Origin: an uncultured Muribaculaceae bacterium
Lineage (GTDB): Bacteria; Bacteroidota; Bacteroidia; Bacteroidales; Muribaculaceae
Assembly (NCBI GenBank): GCA_910578305.1
Contig: CAJTQH010000036.1
Location: 7,682-22,202 of the forward strand
Direction: 5' to 3'
DNA: 14,521 nucleotides
Made by a program: the position numbers and the translations under genes. Below, in pieces: positions 7,370 through 14,521 of the stretch. Under the pieces are notes generated by a model. The model had not been told where the DNA came from. It saw only the letters and a list, made by a program, of their open reading frames with translations, and searched no databases. Positions within the stretch are counted from its first letter, which is position 1; each line of letters begins with the position of its first letter.

Positions 7370-8347
7370 ATGTCAGAAGTAAACATTCCACCATTGAAAT
7401 TTCGCCCTATACTTAAATCAGCCATCTGGGGCGGCGAAAAGATAGCTCCTCTGAAGGGTATAGTGACCGATCAGAAACAAATAGGCGAAAGTTGGGAAAT
7501 ATCAGGAGTGAAAGGCAATGAGTCTATTGTCGACAACGGTACTGATGCCGGGCTTACATTGACCCAGATGATCGATAAGTACAAAGGTGCGCTTGTAGGA
7601 GATAAGAATTACGAACGTTTTGGCACGACATTTCCTCTTCTTGTGAAGATAATCGATGCTGCAGGCGATCTCTCATTGCAGGTTCATCCCGATGATGAAT
7701 TGGCCGGCGAACGCCATAATTCGCTTGGAAAGACTGAGATGTGGTATATCGTAGATACTGATCCGGGTGCTACGATACTTGCCGGTCTGTCTAAGCCTCT
7801 TACTCCTGAGGAATATGAAAGCATAGGGTCTGACAGTTCTTTGCTTGACTATGTGGCCAAGCATGAGTCGCATCCGGGAGATGTGTTCTTCTTGCCGGCC
7901 GGCCGAATACACGGTATCGGTGGCGGAAATCTGCTTGTAGAGGTACAGGAAACGTCAGATATCACTTACCGTATATATGATTACGGCCGAGTGGATGCCA
8001 AGACCGGCAAGCCTCGCGAGCTTCATGTAGATCAAGCCAAGGACGCCATAGACTATAATGTGTATTCGTCGTATGTGTCCGAACCGGGTGTGGATCTTGA
8101 TGGTGTATCCGAGTTGGTGCATTGCAATCATTTCAGCGTCTATCGCATAGCTATAGATGGTAGCCGTACTTTTTATCCTCACATGGACAGCTTCTCGACA
8201 TTCACTTGTATAGAAGGAGAGTTTCTGGTATCTGATGACCGCAACAATGAAGTAATGCTCCGAAAGGGTGAAAGTATGCTTATTCCTGCCATGGCTTCGA
8301 AGGTGACTATCACCGGCAAAGGTGTGATCATAGATGCTATGAACTGA
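7370..8347 (+). CDS. manA: Mannose-6-phosphate isomerase, class I (zinc cupin)
   Basis: The enzyme interconverts mannose 6-phosphate and fructose 6-phosphate, linking mannose use and GDP-sugar supply to glycolysis. The 325-residue product is the short, Bacillus-type form. It starts with PPLKFRPILKSAIWGGEKI, followed by IGESWEIS (38-45). Zinc ligands can be read as Q104 and H106 in LSLQVHPDDE, E123 in GKTEMWYI and H181 in PAGRIHGIG. The active-site Arg is probably R201 in DITYRIYDYGR. The C-terminal half is a second cupin-like region ending in GESMLIPAMASKVTI. It is flanked by its own promoter and a terminator at 8372-8420. The neighbouring pfp shares the substrate fructose 6-phosphate, a functional link by adjacency. 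No key residue is missing. Confidence 0.95.
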   Translation: MSEVNIPPLKFRPILKSAIWGGEKIAPLKGIVTDQKQIGESWEISGVKGNESIVDNGTDAGLTLTQMIDKYKGALVGDKNYERFGTTFPLLVKIIDAAGDLSLQVHPDDELAGERHNSLGKTEMWYIVDTDPGATILAGLSKPLTPEEYESIGSDSSLLDYVAKHESHPGDVFFLPAGRIHGIGGGNLLVEVQETSDITYRIYDYGRVDAKTGKPRELHVDQAKDAIDYNVYSSYVSEPGVDLDGVSELVHCNHFSVYRIAIDGSRTFYPHMDSFSTFTCIEGEFLVSDDRNNEVMLRKGESMLIPAMASKVTITGKGVIIDAMN

Positions 8348-8371
8348 ATTTTTACGTAAATCATCGACAAT

Positions 8372-8420
8372 AACCAGCAGAGCGGCTCTGATCATTCAGA
8401 GTCGCTCTGTTGGTTTTATA
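8372..8420 (+). terminator. Intrinsic terminator after manA
   Basis: Arms 8372-8391 and 8396-8415 form a 20-bp stem with two mispairs and a 4-nt loop (TCAT). AACCA at the base pairs with TGGTT and is followed by TTTATA. It begins 24 nt after the manA stop. The minus-strand side lacks a strong T-tract, so it is mainly a plus-strand terminator. Confidence 0.8.
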
Positions 8421-8448
8421 GAGATTGTTTTCCCACGGCGGTAAAGCG

Positions 8449-8486
8449 ACGCCAGGGATAAATCCGTGCGGATTTATCCCTGGCGT
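8449..8486. repeat. Perfect 18-bp inverted repeat (REP-like candidate)
   Basis: ACGCCAGGGATAAATCCG at 8449-8466 is repeated as its exact reverse complement at 8469-8486, with only TG between. It sits between the manA terminator and the 3' end of the convergent MFS gene. Neither side has a good T-tract, so it is a poor classical terminator. It could be a dispersed extragenic palindrome, a processing hairpin or a protein-binding site. Only one copy is visible here. Confidence 0.85.
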
Positions 8487-8527
8487 GTTTGTAGTTTATA
8501 TAATTCGTGTTTGTAGTTTATATAATT
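8484..8527. repeat. Tandem duplication of a 22-bp AT-rich unit
   Basis: Two exact copies of a 22-bp unit, starting CGTGTTTGTAG and ending TATATAATT, lie head to tail at 8484-8505 and 8506-8527. The first three bases of copy one are also the end of the palindrome's right arm. The MFS stop codon is 10 nt further on. Two copies are too few and too close for a CRISPR array; replication slippage is the simplest origin. Confidence 0.9.
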
Positions 8528-8537
8528 AAGGTATGGA

Positions 8538-10265
8538 TTATATCAGATTGCCTTCGATTTCAGCTTCGTCGGTAGTTATTTCAGCCTTTTTGGCCTCTTC
8601 GGGCTTCACGTTGGGTTCTTCAAGGCCGTAATGCTTGCGACGGTCGATGACTTTGAGCACCAATCCAAGTATGAGTGCGGCAACTCCAAGGCATGCCAGC
8701 ATGACCAATGGCCAGGTATAATTGTAACTTACCGATGCAACTTCTTCTGTCATTGTGCCGTCGGCCACAGCCTGTGCAATCTGTGGATTTGTGCCGTCAA
8801 GCACTTTGCCTATAAGCATGGGGAAGAGCCAGAGTCCGATGTTCTGAATCCAGAATATGAGTGCGTAAGCCGAACCGATAATTTTGGCATCGACCAGCTT
8901 GGGCACGCTTGGCCAAAGTGACGCCGGTACGAGCGAGAATGACGCTCCGAGCACAAGTATGGTGAGGTAGGCCACAACTACTCCGCCTACCGCGCTGCCT
9001 TTGAACATGGGGAGGATAAATGCAAATGTGAGATGACAGGCTATTAGAAGCAGGGCGCCTACAACGAGCATGGATGCGGCTTTGCCTTTATAGTCGACAT
9101 ATTTGCCGAGAATAGGTGTGATGCCTACGGCGAGCAGCGGGAATACGGCGAAGATGGCCGATGCCGACTGGCGCATATAGCCCATGTAGCAATATCCGAT
9201 AAGTCCTATTATAGCCACAGCAAGTGCTACCAACTTTACTGACATGATTTTAGAGAAGTTGCTCATGAATGCCGCTACGGCCACTATGATCATGATCACA
9301 TACTGGATGACGGTAACGGTGCCGCTTGCCCAGAATGATCCGGTTTCGGGTTCAATGAGCGTGAGATTGCACTGAAGCATGTTGACGGCATATTTCTGGA
9401 ATGGGAAAATGGCCGAGTAGTAGAGTACGCACAGCAGGGCTACAATCCAGAATCCGCTGCTTGTAAGAATCTTGCCCAAGTCCTTGAGACGGAAGGGATC
9501 GTCTTTTTCTTCTTCAGCGTGTGTCTGTGAATCGAGTTTCTTGTCCATGAAGAAATAGACGATAAACATTATGAGCGCGATCATGAGAAGCACAAGGCCG
9601 AAGGCTACCGCACGCGACACGTCGACTACGTCTCCCAGTGTGGCAAACATGGGCGAGAATATCATACATGTGGCGACACCAAGTCGGGCCAGCGCCATTT
9701 CCGATCCCATGGCCAGTGCCATTTCGCGGCCTTTGAACCACTTGACGATGCCTCGGCTTACGGTGATGCCGGCCATTTCCACGCCACAGCCGAAAATCAT
9801 GAAGCCTACGGCTGCAAATTTGGCCGATGCCGGCATGCCTTTGTAGAAGGGTGATATTCCCAGTTCGTCAAATACCGGGATGTAATTGAGGTGTTCGGTA
9901 AACCATACTTTGAGGCTACTGTCGAGGAAATAGGGGGTTACTGCATACCAGTTGATGGCCGCTCCCACGATCATTACCGCACCGGACAGTACGGCTGTGA
10001 AGCGTACACCCATCTTGTCCAGAATGATACCGGCAAAGATGAGGAAGAAGATAAATACATTGAGAAATGTTTCCGATCCCTGCATAGTGCCGAAAGCAGT
10101 GGAGTCCCATCCGCATTCTGACTGCATCAGATCCTTTATGGGCGACAGAATGTCCATGAATATGTAGGAGCAGAACATGGCAAAAGCCAAAAGCCCCAGT
10201 GCGGTCCAGCGTGCCCATGCCTTGTCAGACAGAGCTTGAATGGCCGAAGTGGTGTTTGTTGACAT
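8538..10265 (-). CDS. Major facilitator superfamily transporter, MFSD1-like
   Basis: The 575-residue integral membrane protein has about 12 predicted hydrophobic segments, the first at about 20-40. The loop-2/3 motif DKMGVRF (83-89) resembles MFS motif A. A charged central cytoplasmic loop lies at about 241-268 (KKLDSQTHAEEEKDD), and the acidic, hydrophilic C-terminal tail runs from about 545 to the end. The segment SLVPASLWPSVPKLV (444-458) followed by GSAYALIFWIQNIGLW (464-479) recalls the ALWP and QN-G motifs of the MFSD1 group, whose eukaryotic member exports dipeptides from lysosomes. The substrate here is not shown by sequence, and dipeptide transport is only a guess. An extra hydrophilic stretch at about 112-148 lies between early helices. 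It is a single gene, divergent from the AI-2E-family gene, with an exact -7 box at 10315-10322. Confidence 0.88.
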   Translation of the reverse strand: MSTNTTSAIQALSDKAWARWTALGLLAFAMFCSYIFMDILSPIKDLMQSECGWDSTAFGTMQGSETFLNVFIFFLIFAGIILDKMGVRFTAVLSGAVMIVGAAINWYAVTPYFLDSSLKVWFTEHLNYIPVFDELGISPFYKGMPASAKFAAVGFMIFGCGVEMAGITVSRGIVKWFKGREMALAMGSEMALARLGVATCMIFSPMFATLGDVVDVSRAVAFGLVLLMIALIMFIVYFFMDKKLDSQTHAEEEKDDPFRLKDLGKILTSSGFWIVALLCVLYYSAIFPFQKYAVNMLQCNLTLIEPETGSFWASGTVTVIQYVIMIIVAVAAFMSNFSKIMSVKLVALAVAIIGLIGYCYMGYMRQSASAIFAVFPLLAVGITPILGKYVDYKGKAASMLVVGALLLIACHLTFAFILPMFKGSAVGGVVVAYLTILVLGASFSLVPASLWPSVPKLVDAKIIGSAYALIFWIQNIGLWLFPMLIGKVLDGTNPQIAQAVADGTMTEEVASVSYNYTWPLVMLACLGVAALILGLVLKVIDRRKHYGLEEPNVKPEEAKKAEITTDEAEIEGNLI

Positions 10266-10314
10266 ATTGATAGTTTTTTATGTTGATAATGCCTGGTATG
10301 ATATTTTATTCCTA

Positions 10315-10322
10315 CAAAATTA
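10315..10322 (-). promoter_or_regulatory. -7 promoter element for the MFS gene
   Basis: On the minus strand this reads TAATTTTG, an exact TAnnTTTG match, about 50 nt upstream of the MFS start codon. No TTG occurs at the expected 19-21 nt further upstream, so the -33 half is weak or absent. I saw no equally good box for the divergent AI-2E-family gene. Confidence 0.5.
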
Positions 10323-10391
10323 CGTATTTTTTGTCGATGTAATGATATATTTCTTAAATTCGTGCACAAAATCTATATAGGAATACATTTT

Positions 10392-11525
10392 ATGGAACGA
10401 CGGGAATATACTTTTGACCGCGTGGTGCGCATGATCATAGCCATTCTTTTTGTATTAGGTGCCATCTGGCTTGTGTATGTGTTGCGCGGTGTGCTTCTGC
10501 CATTCTTTATCGCATGTCTGATAGCATATGTGTTTGAACCTTTTGTGCAGTACAACCGTCAGTTGCTCAAACTTCGGGGACGAGTAGGGGCTGTATTCGT
10601 GACTTTGTTCGAGGCTGTGTTTCTGTTCGGAATTTTGATGTATTTCGTTAGTCCGATGATAATGGGTGAGATGCATGAGATGGCCGGTATTTTAAAACGT
10701 TATGCCGCCACGGAGTTTCATGGAAGTTTCATACCGCAGGGTGTGCATGATTTTCTGCGTCGATCGGTCGACTTCGAGAGTCTGTCGGAGACTCTGACGC
10801 GGCAGGAATGGATGACAATGATAGAAGATACGATTAAGGCCTCGTGGGACATCATATCGGGTGGCGTGGCTATATTGATCAGTATATTCAACTGGTGCAT
10901 CGTGGTGCTTTATGTGGTGTTCATAATGATAGACTATGAGCGCCTTCACAGGAGTTTCCGCGCAATGGTGCCCCCTCGTTACCGTGATATGGTCTATGGT
11001 GTGGCCGGTGACATAAAGTCGAGTATGAACCATTATTTCCGAGGGCAGGCTCTTATAGCAGCTATAGTTGGTGTGCTGTTTGCCATCGGATTTCTGATTA
11101 TAGGTATGCCGATGGCCATAATGTTCGGTCTGTTTATAGGAGTACTGAATATGGTGCCTTATTTGCAGCTGGTATCGTTAGTGCCGGCAGTGGGGTTGTG
11201 CATAGTGTATTCGGCCGGAGGCGACGGTGCTTTCTGGAGCATAATGATACAGTGCATAACCGTGTATTGCATTGTACAGGCGATACAGGATTTGTATCTA
11301 ACTCCACGTATTATGGGCAAGGCAATGGGGTTGAATCCGGCTATCATATTACTGAGCCTGTCGGTGTGGGGTACTTTGCTCGGTTTTATCGGTCTGATCA
11401 TAGCTCTTCCGCTTACAACACTGATCATATCGTATTACGAGCGGTTTATATCGGGCAGCGGTCTTCCTTGGCGAAAGAAAGAAGCCGAGGCTATCAACGA
11501 TGTGATTGACAGACCGATGGATTGA
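10392..11525 (+). CDS. AI-2E/PerM-family membrane protein
   Basis: The 377-residue protein follows the family plan. Two N-terminal membrane segments (about 12-32 and 33-52, including GVLLPFFIACLIAYVFEP) and a third at about 66-90 lead to a soluble helical stretch (about 92-150). Further membrane segments follow, with FRGQALIAAIVGVLFAIGF, the family signature GLFIGVLNMVPYLQ, and the late QDLYLTPRIMGKAMGLNP and LLGFIGLIIALPLTTL segments. Members were named for E. coli TqsA (autoinducer-2 export), but others are Na+/H+ antiporters or permeases, so the substrate is open. I chose ATG at 10392 over GTG at 10362 because the GTG adds only a short unconserved extension. The stop is 8 nt from the stop of the convergent PHP gene, leaving no room for a terminator between them. 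Confidence 0.9.
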   Translation: MERREYTFDRVVRMIIAILFVLGAIWLVYVLRGVLLPFFIACLIAYVFEPFVQYNRQLLKLRGRVGAVFVTLFEAVFLFGILMYFVSPMIMGEMHEMAGILKRYAATEFHGSFIPQGVHDFLRRSVDFESLSETLTRQEWMTMIEDTIKASWDIISGGVAILISIFNWCIVVLYVVFIMIDYERLHRSFRAMVPPRYRDMVYGVAGDIKSSMNHYFRGQALIAAIVGVLFAIGFLIIGMPMAIMFGLFIGVLNMVPYLQLVSLVPAVGLCIVYSAGGDGAFWSIMIQCITVYCIVQAIQDLYLTPRIMGKAMGLNPAIILLSLSVWGTLLGFIGLIIALPLTTLIISYYERFISGSGLPWRKKEAEAINDVIDRPMD

Positions 11526-11533
11526 CGGTGTGT

Positions 11534-12322
11534 TCAACCGATGGCTGCGAGCTTGTCGAATGCTTCGGTGCGTGAGGCATCAATGAGCATGGGCTGATGG
11601 GCGTCGCTGTTGATGATCAGCGGTATGCCAGCACGTTTCACTTCCTGCCAATGTGACGGTGCCGGAAACATGCGGTGGTGGTCTGTCCATGCTTTGGTAT
11701 TGATCTCGGCTATGATGCCTGAATCTGCAATGGCTTCGATAAGATGTGATATATGTTTTCGATACCAGGTTTTGTCTTCGATACCCGGAGAGAAATGTGA
11801 GGCGTTGTGACCGATTTTGTCGAAGTGGCCTATTATGTCGAAGTGGCCTTCGGCCACCATGTCAAGCGATCGGTCGAAGAAAGTGTCCACGACATAGCGT
11901 ATGTCGTTGTGGAAAAACTGTTCCATTTTCATGCGGAAACTTTCGTAACGGCCGTCAATGTCGACGAGAATGCCCTCTTGCGATGGGATGAAGTGCACTG
12001 AACCTATGCGGTAGTCGAGTGGCAGAGCTTGGAAGTATTCGTTGGCGGGACCCCACTCTTTGCCGAGATAGTCGATCTCCATGGCTATGTACAGCGATTT
12101 CAGCCTGGTCACTTCGTCAAGGTAGAGCTGCACCTGATCAAAAGCCATGTTGCATGGCGATTCAATAGGAATGGGTGAGTGTGGCGAGAATCCGTAGTGG
12201 GTGAATCCACGCTTCACGGCTTCGGCGGCAAATTCGGCCATGGTGGCGCGTCCGTCGCAAAACTGTGTGTGGGAGTGAAAGTTGTACAGCCTGTTTTGGC
12301 CTATGATCGATATCAAGTCCAT
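11534..12322 (-). CDS. PHP-domain phosphatase, histidinol-phosphatase-like
   Basis: The 262-residue PHP protein carries the full metal-site set. NFHSHTQFCDGRA gives H16, H18 and D23; GFSPHSP gives H48; MEIDYL gives E82; GSVHF gives H110; GHFDKIG gives H166 and D168; and INSDAH gives D240 and H242. This order and length match the HisK/HisJ-type histidinol-phosphatases of the PHP superfamily, which release histidinol from histidinol phosphate. No other histidine-biosynthesis gene is nearby, and many Bacteroidetes carry this activity in HisB, so another phosphoester substrate is possible. It is the last gene of the PD40-cstA-PHP unit, its ATG overlapping the cstA stop by 10 nt. The protein is soluble and cytoplasmic. 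The family is certain; the substrate is moderately so. Confidence 0.9.
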   Translation of the reverse strand: MDLISIIGQNRLYNFHSHTQFCDGRATMAEFAAEAVKRGFTHYGFSPHSPIPIESPCNMAFDQVQLYLDEVTRLKSLYIAMEIDYLGKEWGPANEYFQALPLDYRIGSVHFIPSQEGILVDIDGRYESFRMKMEQFFHNDIRYVVDTFFDRSLDMVAEGHFDIIGHFDKIGHNASHFSPGIEDKTWYRKHISHLIEAIADSGIIAEINTKAWTDHHRMFPAPSHWQEVKRAGIPLIINSDAHQPMLIDASRTEAFDKLAAIG

Positions 12323-13767
12323 AATTTTGTGTCGAAGTCTGATTGTGGGGCGGTGAGTCGCGAACGTGAGTAAATGAATGCGGCGGCGAGTATGAGTGCT
12401 ACGGCTGTGCCTGAACAGGTGGCCATAGCCGTGTCGACACCGAAACCTTCAGGAAGTGGCGCGGCAAGTATGTAGCTGACACTTACCGCTGTCATGAACA
12501 TTGCAGGCAGCAGTGACACGACATAGGCTTTGCCGCGGCGGGCGAGATAGACGGTGATGGCCCAGAGCGTAAACACGGCAAGTGTCTGATTGCTCCATGC
12601 GAAGTAGCGCCACAATACTTCGTATTTTACCATCATGACTATGGCTGTGAGTGTGAATATCGGTATTGTCACAGCAAGGCGTTTCCATATCGGAGCCTGA
12701 TCCACATGCAGCAGATCGGCCACTGTGAGACGTGCGCTGCGCAGAGCAGTGTCACCTGTGGTGATAGGTGCTGCTATCACACCGAGTATGGCGAGTATGC
12801 CTCCGAACGATCCGAGCCAGTTGAACGATACTTCATGCACAAGCGATCCGGCGGTATTTCCGTCGGCCATATATTGAGCCAATTGTTCGTATCCGCCCAT
12901 AAATGTGACGGCCGCCGCTGCCCATATGAGTGCTACCACTCCTTCGGCAACCATGGCTCCGTAGAATATCGGGCGTGCGAGTTTTTCGTTAGTCAGGCAT
13001 CGGGCCATCATGGGTGACTGGGTGGCATGAAAGCCGGAAATAGCTCCGCATGCAATGCTGACAAACATCATGGGGAATACAGGCCGAGTGTCGCCGGCTC
13101 GGCTCTCGAAGCTTTCACCAAATGATACGGGAATTGTGACATCGCCCCATAGAAGGACACACAATATGCCGGCAGCCATGAATAGCAAGGCGAATCCGAA
13201 TATCGGATAGAGATTGCCAATGAGTTTGTCAATGGGCAGTAGTGTCGCCAGCATGTAATATATAAATATCAAGGCGATCCAGAAGAAGCGGTCGAAAGCT
13301 TCGGGTGTCATTCCGGAGAGCAGATCGGCCGGTGTGATGACAAATACAGCGGCCACAAATATGAGCAGAATAACCGAGAATGCTCTCATAAACAGTTTTA
13401 CTCCCGAGCCGAGTTCGCGTCCAATGACTTCAGGTAGTGAGGCTCCGCCCATACGTATGGATATAACACCGGAGCAGAAGTCGTGTACAGCCCCTGCGAA
13501 GATGGTGCCAAGCGCGATCCACAGGAATGCTGCCGGCCCGAACATAATGCCCATTATAGCACCGAATATGGGGCCTATGCCGGCAATGTTGAGAAATTGT
13601 ATAAGAAATACTTTCCAAGGCGGTAGAGGGCGGAAGTCGATATTGTCGCGCCTGACATGGGCAGGCATGGGATTAGACTTGTCTGTCGACATCATTCGGT
13701 CGATTACATAACCATAGGTGAAGTATCCGCCGATTAGTATTGCGAGCGATAAGAGGAAAGCTGTCAT
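12313..13767 (-). CDS. cstA: CstA-family transporter (short form)
   Basis: The 484-residue polytopic membrane protein belongs to the CstA/BtsT family of carbon-starvation transporters; E. coli members import pyruvate and have been linked to peptide uptake. The N-terminal signature is clear: FRPLPPWKVFLIQFLNIAGIGPIFGAIMGI (45-74), AGAVHDFCSGVISIRMGG (91-108) and LPEVIGRELG (111-120). SGFHATQSPMMARCLTNE and LGVIAAPITTGDTALRSARL occur later, as is typical. It is much shorter than E. coli CstA (about 700 residues), the usual state of the short CstA group in Bacteroidetes, so I do not read it as truncated. It starts 21 nt after the stop of the PD40 gene and overlaps the PHP gene by 10 nt, so co-transcription is likely. 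The substrate remains inferred. Confidence 0.92.
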   Translation of the reverse strand: MTAFLLSLAILIGGYFTYGYVIDRMMSTDKSNPMPAHVRRDNIDFRPLPPWKVFLIQFLNIAGIGPIFGAIMGIMFGPAAFLWIALGTIFAGAVHDFCSGVISIRMGGASLPEVIGRELGSGVKLFMRAFSVILLIFVAAVFVITPADLLSGMTPEAFDRFFWIALIFIYYMLATLLPIDKLIGNLYPIFGFALLFMAAGILCVLLWGDVTIPVSFGESFESRAGDTRPVFPMMFVSIACGAISGFHATQSPMMARCLTNEKLARPIFYGAMVAEGVVALIWAAAAVTFMGGYEQLAQYMADGNTAGSLVHEVSFNWLGSFGGILAILGVIAAPITTGDTALRSARLTVADLLHVDQAPIWKRLAVTIPIFTLTAIVMMVKYEVLWRYFAWSNQTLAVFTLWAITVYLARRGKAYVVSLLPAMFMTAVSVSYILAAPLPEGFGVDTAMATCSGTAVALILAAAFIYSRSRLTAPQSDFDTKLWT

Positions 13768-13788
13768 GAGTATGGTATGTACGGTAGA

Positions 13789-14521
13789 TCAGAGGGCTTT
13801 TTCTTCGGCGATTATGACACTGTTGGCCAGGCGGGTTATGCGATGGCGCAGTGAGTCGCGCTCCTTTTCGGCGCGTAGTATGGCGTCGGTCACGCTTTTG
13901 TCACCGGAGCGATATTTGATGCGGTAGCCGGCAAGTTCTGACTGCAGACGTTGCATGTCATCGCAGGCTTCGAGGTATGTGTCCATGATCGATGCGGCTT
14001 CTGACGAGCGGAAGTCGGACATGGAGGTGTAGATGCGTCCGCCCGGCATGGCAAACTGAAATTCAGAGGTAGCTGATACTTCATTATGCGTTAGTTCACT
14101 TATGGCTTTGAGCACTGATGCATAGCGTGGAGATTGGTCGCGCGTGGCCGATATGTCGGTGATAAATGCCAGCTTGTCGAGGCCGGGAGTGTCGAAGGGA
14201 TAATTGACCCTCAGCTCCTGCGGCACAAAGACGTATATGGTGACTTTACCGGGAATGTGGTTGCGGTCGGTAGCCCACCATCCGGCGCCTGTGATGTCGT
14301 CAATGGCCAATAGGAAATCGTTGTAAGGCGAATTGTAGGGCATACCCACGTTTTGCGGCTGGAGATATTCGTCACCGTCGTTGCGTGAAATGAAAATGTC
14401 GTATCCTCCGAGCGATGCGTCGCCGTCGGCTGCATAATAAAGCGTGGTGCCGTCGCTCATGAGAAATGGAAAATTGGCATTGCCGTCTTCGGTAAGAGCG
14501 CTGCCGAGAGAGTGAGGTGTC
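13789..14521 (-). CDS. PD40 beta-propeller protein, 3' part (runs off the window)
   Basis: Only the C-terminal 243 residues are visible. The frame is open to the right edge, and the Met at 14458-14460 is internal: codons upstream read NFPFL, then MSDGTTLYYAADGD and LGGYDIFIS. That is one canonical PD40 (WD40-like, TolB-type) propeller blade, so the real start lies outside. A second blade-like stretch around DFLLAIDDITGAGWWATDRN follows. The remainder (about the last 130 residues) has no propeller motif. It contains FQFAMPGGRIYTSMSDF and ends in a charged, probably coiled-coil helix region (MQRLQSELAGYRIKYRSG to LRAEKERDSLRHRITRL). Such proteins in Bacteroidetes are usually periplasmic or outer-membrane-associated, sometimes with OmpA or TPR domains; neither is seen here. 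It is the first visible gene of the unit with cstA and the PHP gene. Its function is unknown. Confidence 0.85.
   Translation of the reverse strand, partial: TPHSLGSALTEDGNANFPFLMSDGTTLYYAADGDASLGGYDIFISRNDGDEYLQPQNVGMPYNSPYNDFLLAIDDITGAGWWATDRNHIPGKVTIYVFVPQELRVNYPFDTPGLDKLAFITDISATRDQSPRYASVLKAISELTHNEVSATSEFQFAMPGGRIYTSMSDFRSSEAASIMDTYLEACDDMQRLQSELAGYRIKYRSGDKSVTDAILRAEKERDSLRHRITRLANSVIIAEEKAL

Noticed and set aside
8484..8527. CRISPR array.
   Set aside because: There are only two contiguous copies without spacers, and no cas gene is nearby.
14458..14460. ATG at 14460 as the true start of the last gene.
   Set aside because: The frame stays open to the window edge, and the residues upstream (NFPFL) belong to the same PD40 blade, so the Met is internal.

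Overview
The window reads as a chromosomal segment from a Gram-negative gut Bacteroidales, most likely Muribaculaceae-like. Evidence for this: start codons lack Shine-Dalgarno sequences; promoters of the Bacteroidetes type (TTG, about 20 nt, then TAnnTTTG) lie upstream of several genes; a CMP-KDO synthetase gene implies lipopolysaccharide; a small secreted protein ends in a type IX secretion-like tail; and a long PPi-dependent phosphofructokinase is present. The family-level assignment is inference from protein style and moderate GC content; no rRNA or marker gene confirms it.

Layout, left to right. (1) mltG (+), a septal peptidoglycan transglycosylase, has its promoter at the very left edge. 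(2) Convergent to it is a minus-strand two-gene unit: a small secreted protein with a T9SS-like C-terminal tail, overlapping by 4 nt a secreted CotH-kinase-family protein. (3) Divergent from that unit are kdsB (+) and, 2 nt downstream, an M16-family protein without the HxxEH zinc motif. (4) pfp (+) and manA (+) are two hexose-phosphate enzymes, each with its own promoter; a terminator separates them and another follows manA. (5) A 190-nt spacer carries the manA terminator, a perfect 18-bp inverted repeat and a 22-bp tandem duplication. (6) An MFS transporter (-) of MFSD1-like appearance is divergent from an AI-2E/PerM-family membrane protein (+). (7) A tightly packed minus-strand unit closes the window: the 3' part of a PD40 beta-propeller protein (running off the right edge), a short CstA transporter, and a PHP-domain phosphatase that overlaps cstA by 10 nt.

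Together the genes cover envelope building (MltG, KdsB), central sugar-phosphate metabolism (PFP, ManA), membrane transport (MFS, CstA, AI-2E family) and secreted or surface proteins (CotH pair, PD40). There is no mobile element, CRISPR array, tRNA or rRNA, and no spacer over 300 nt. I found no convincing undescribed multi-gene system. The items most worth a second look are the secreted CotH pair, the palindrome and tandem repeat after manA, the near-identical promoter blocks of mltG and pfp, and the motif-less M16 protein.
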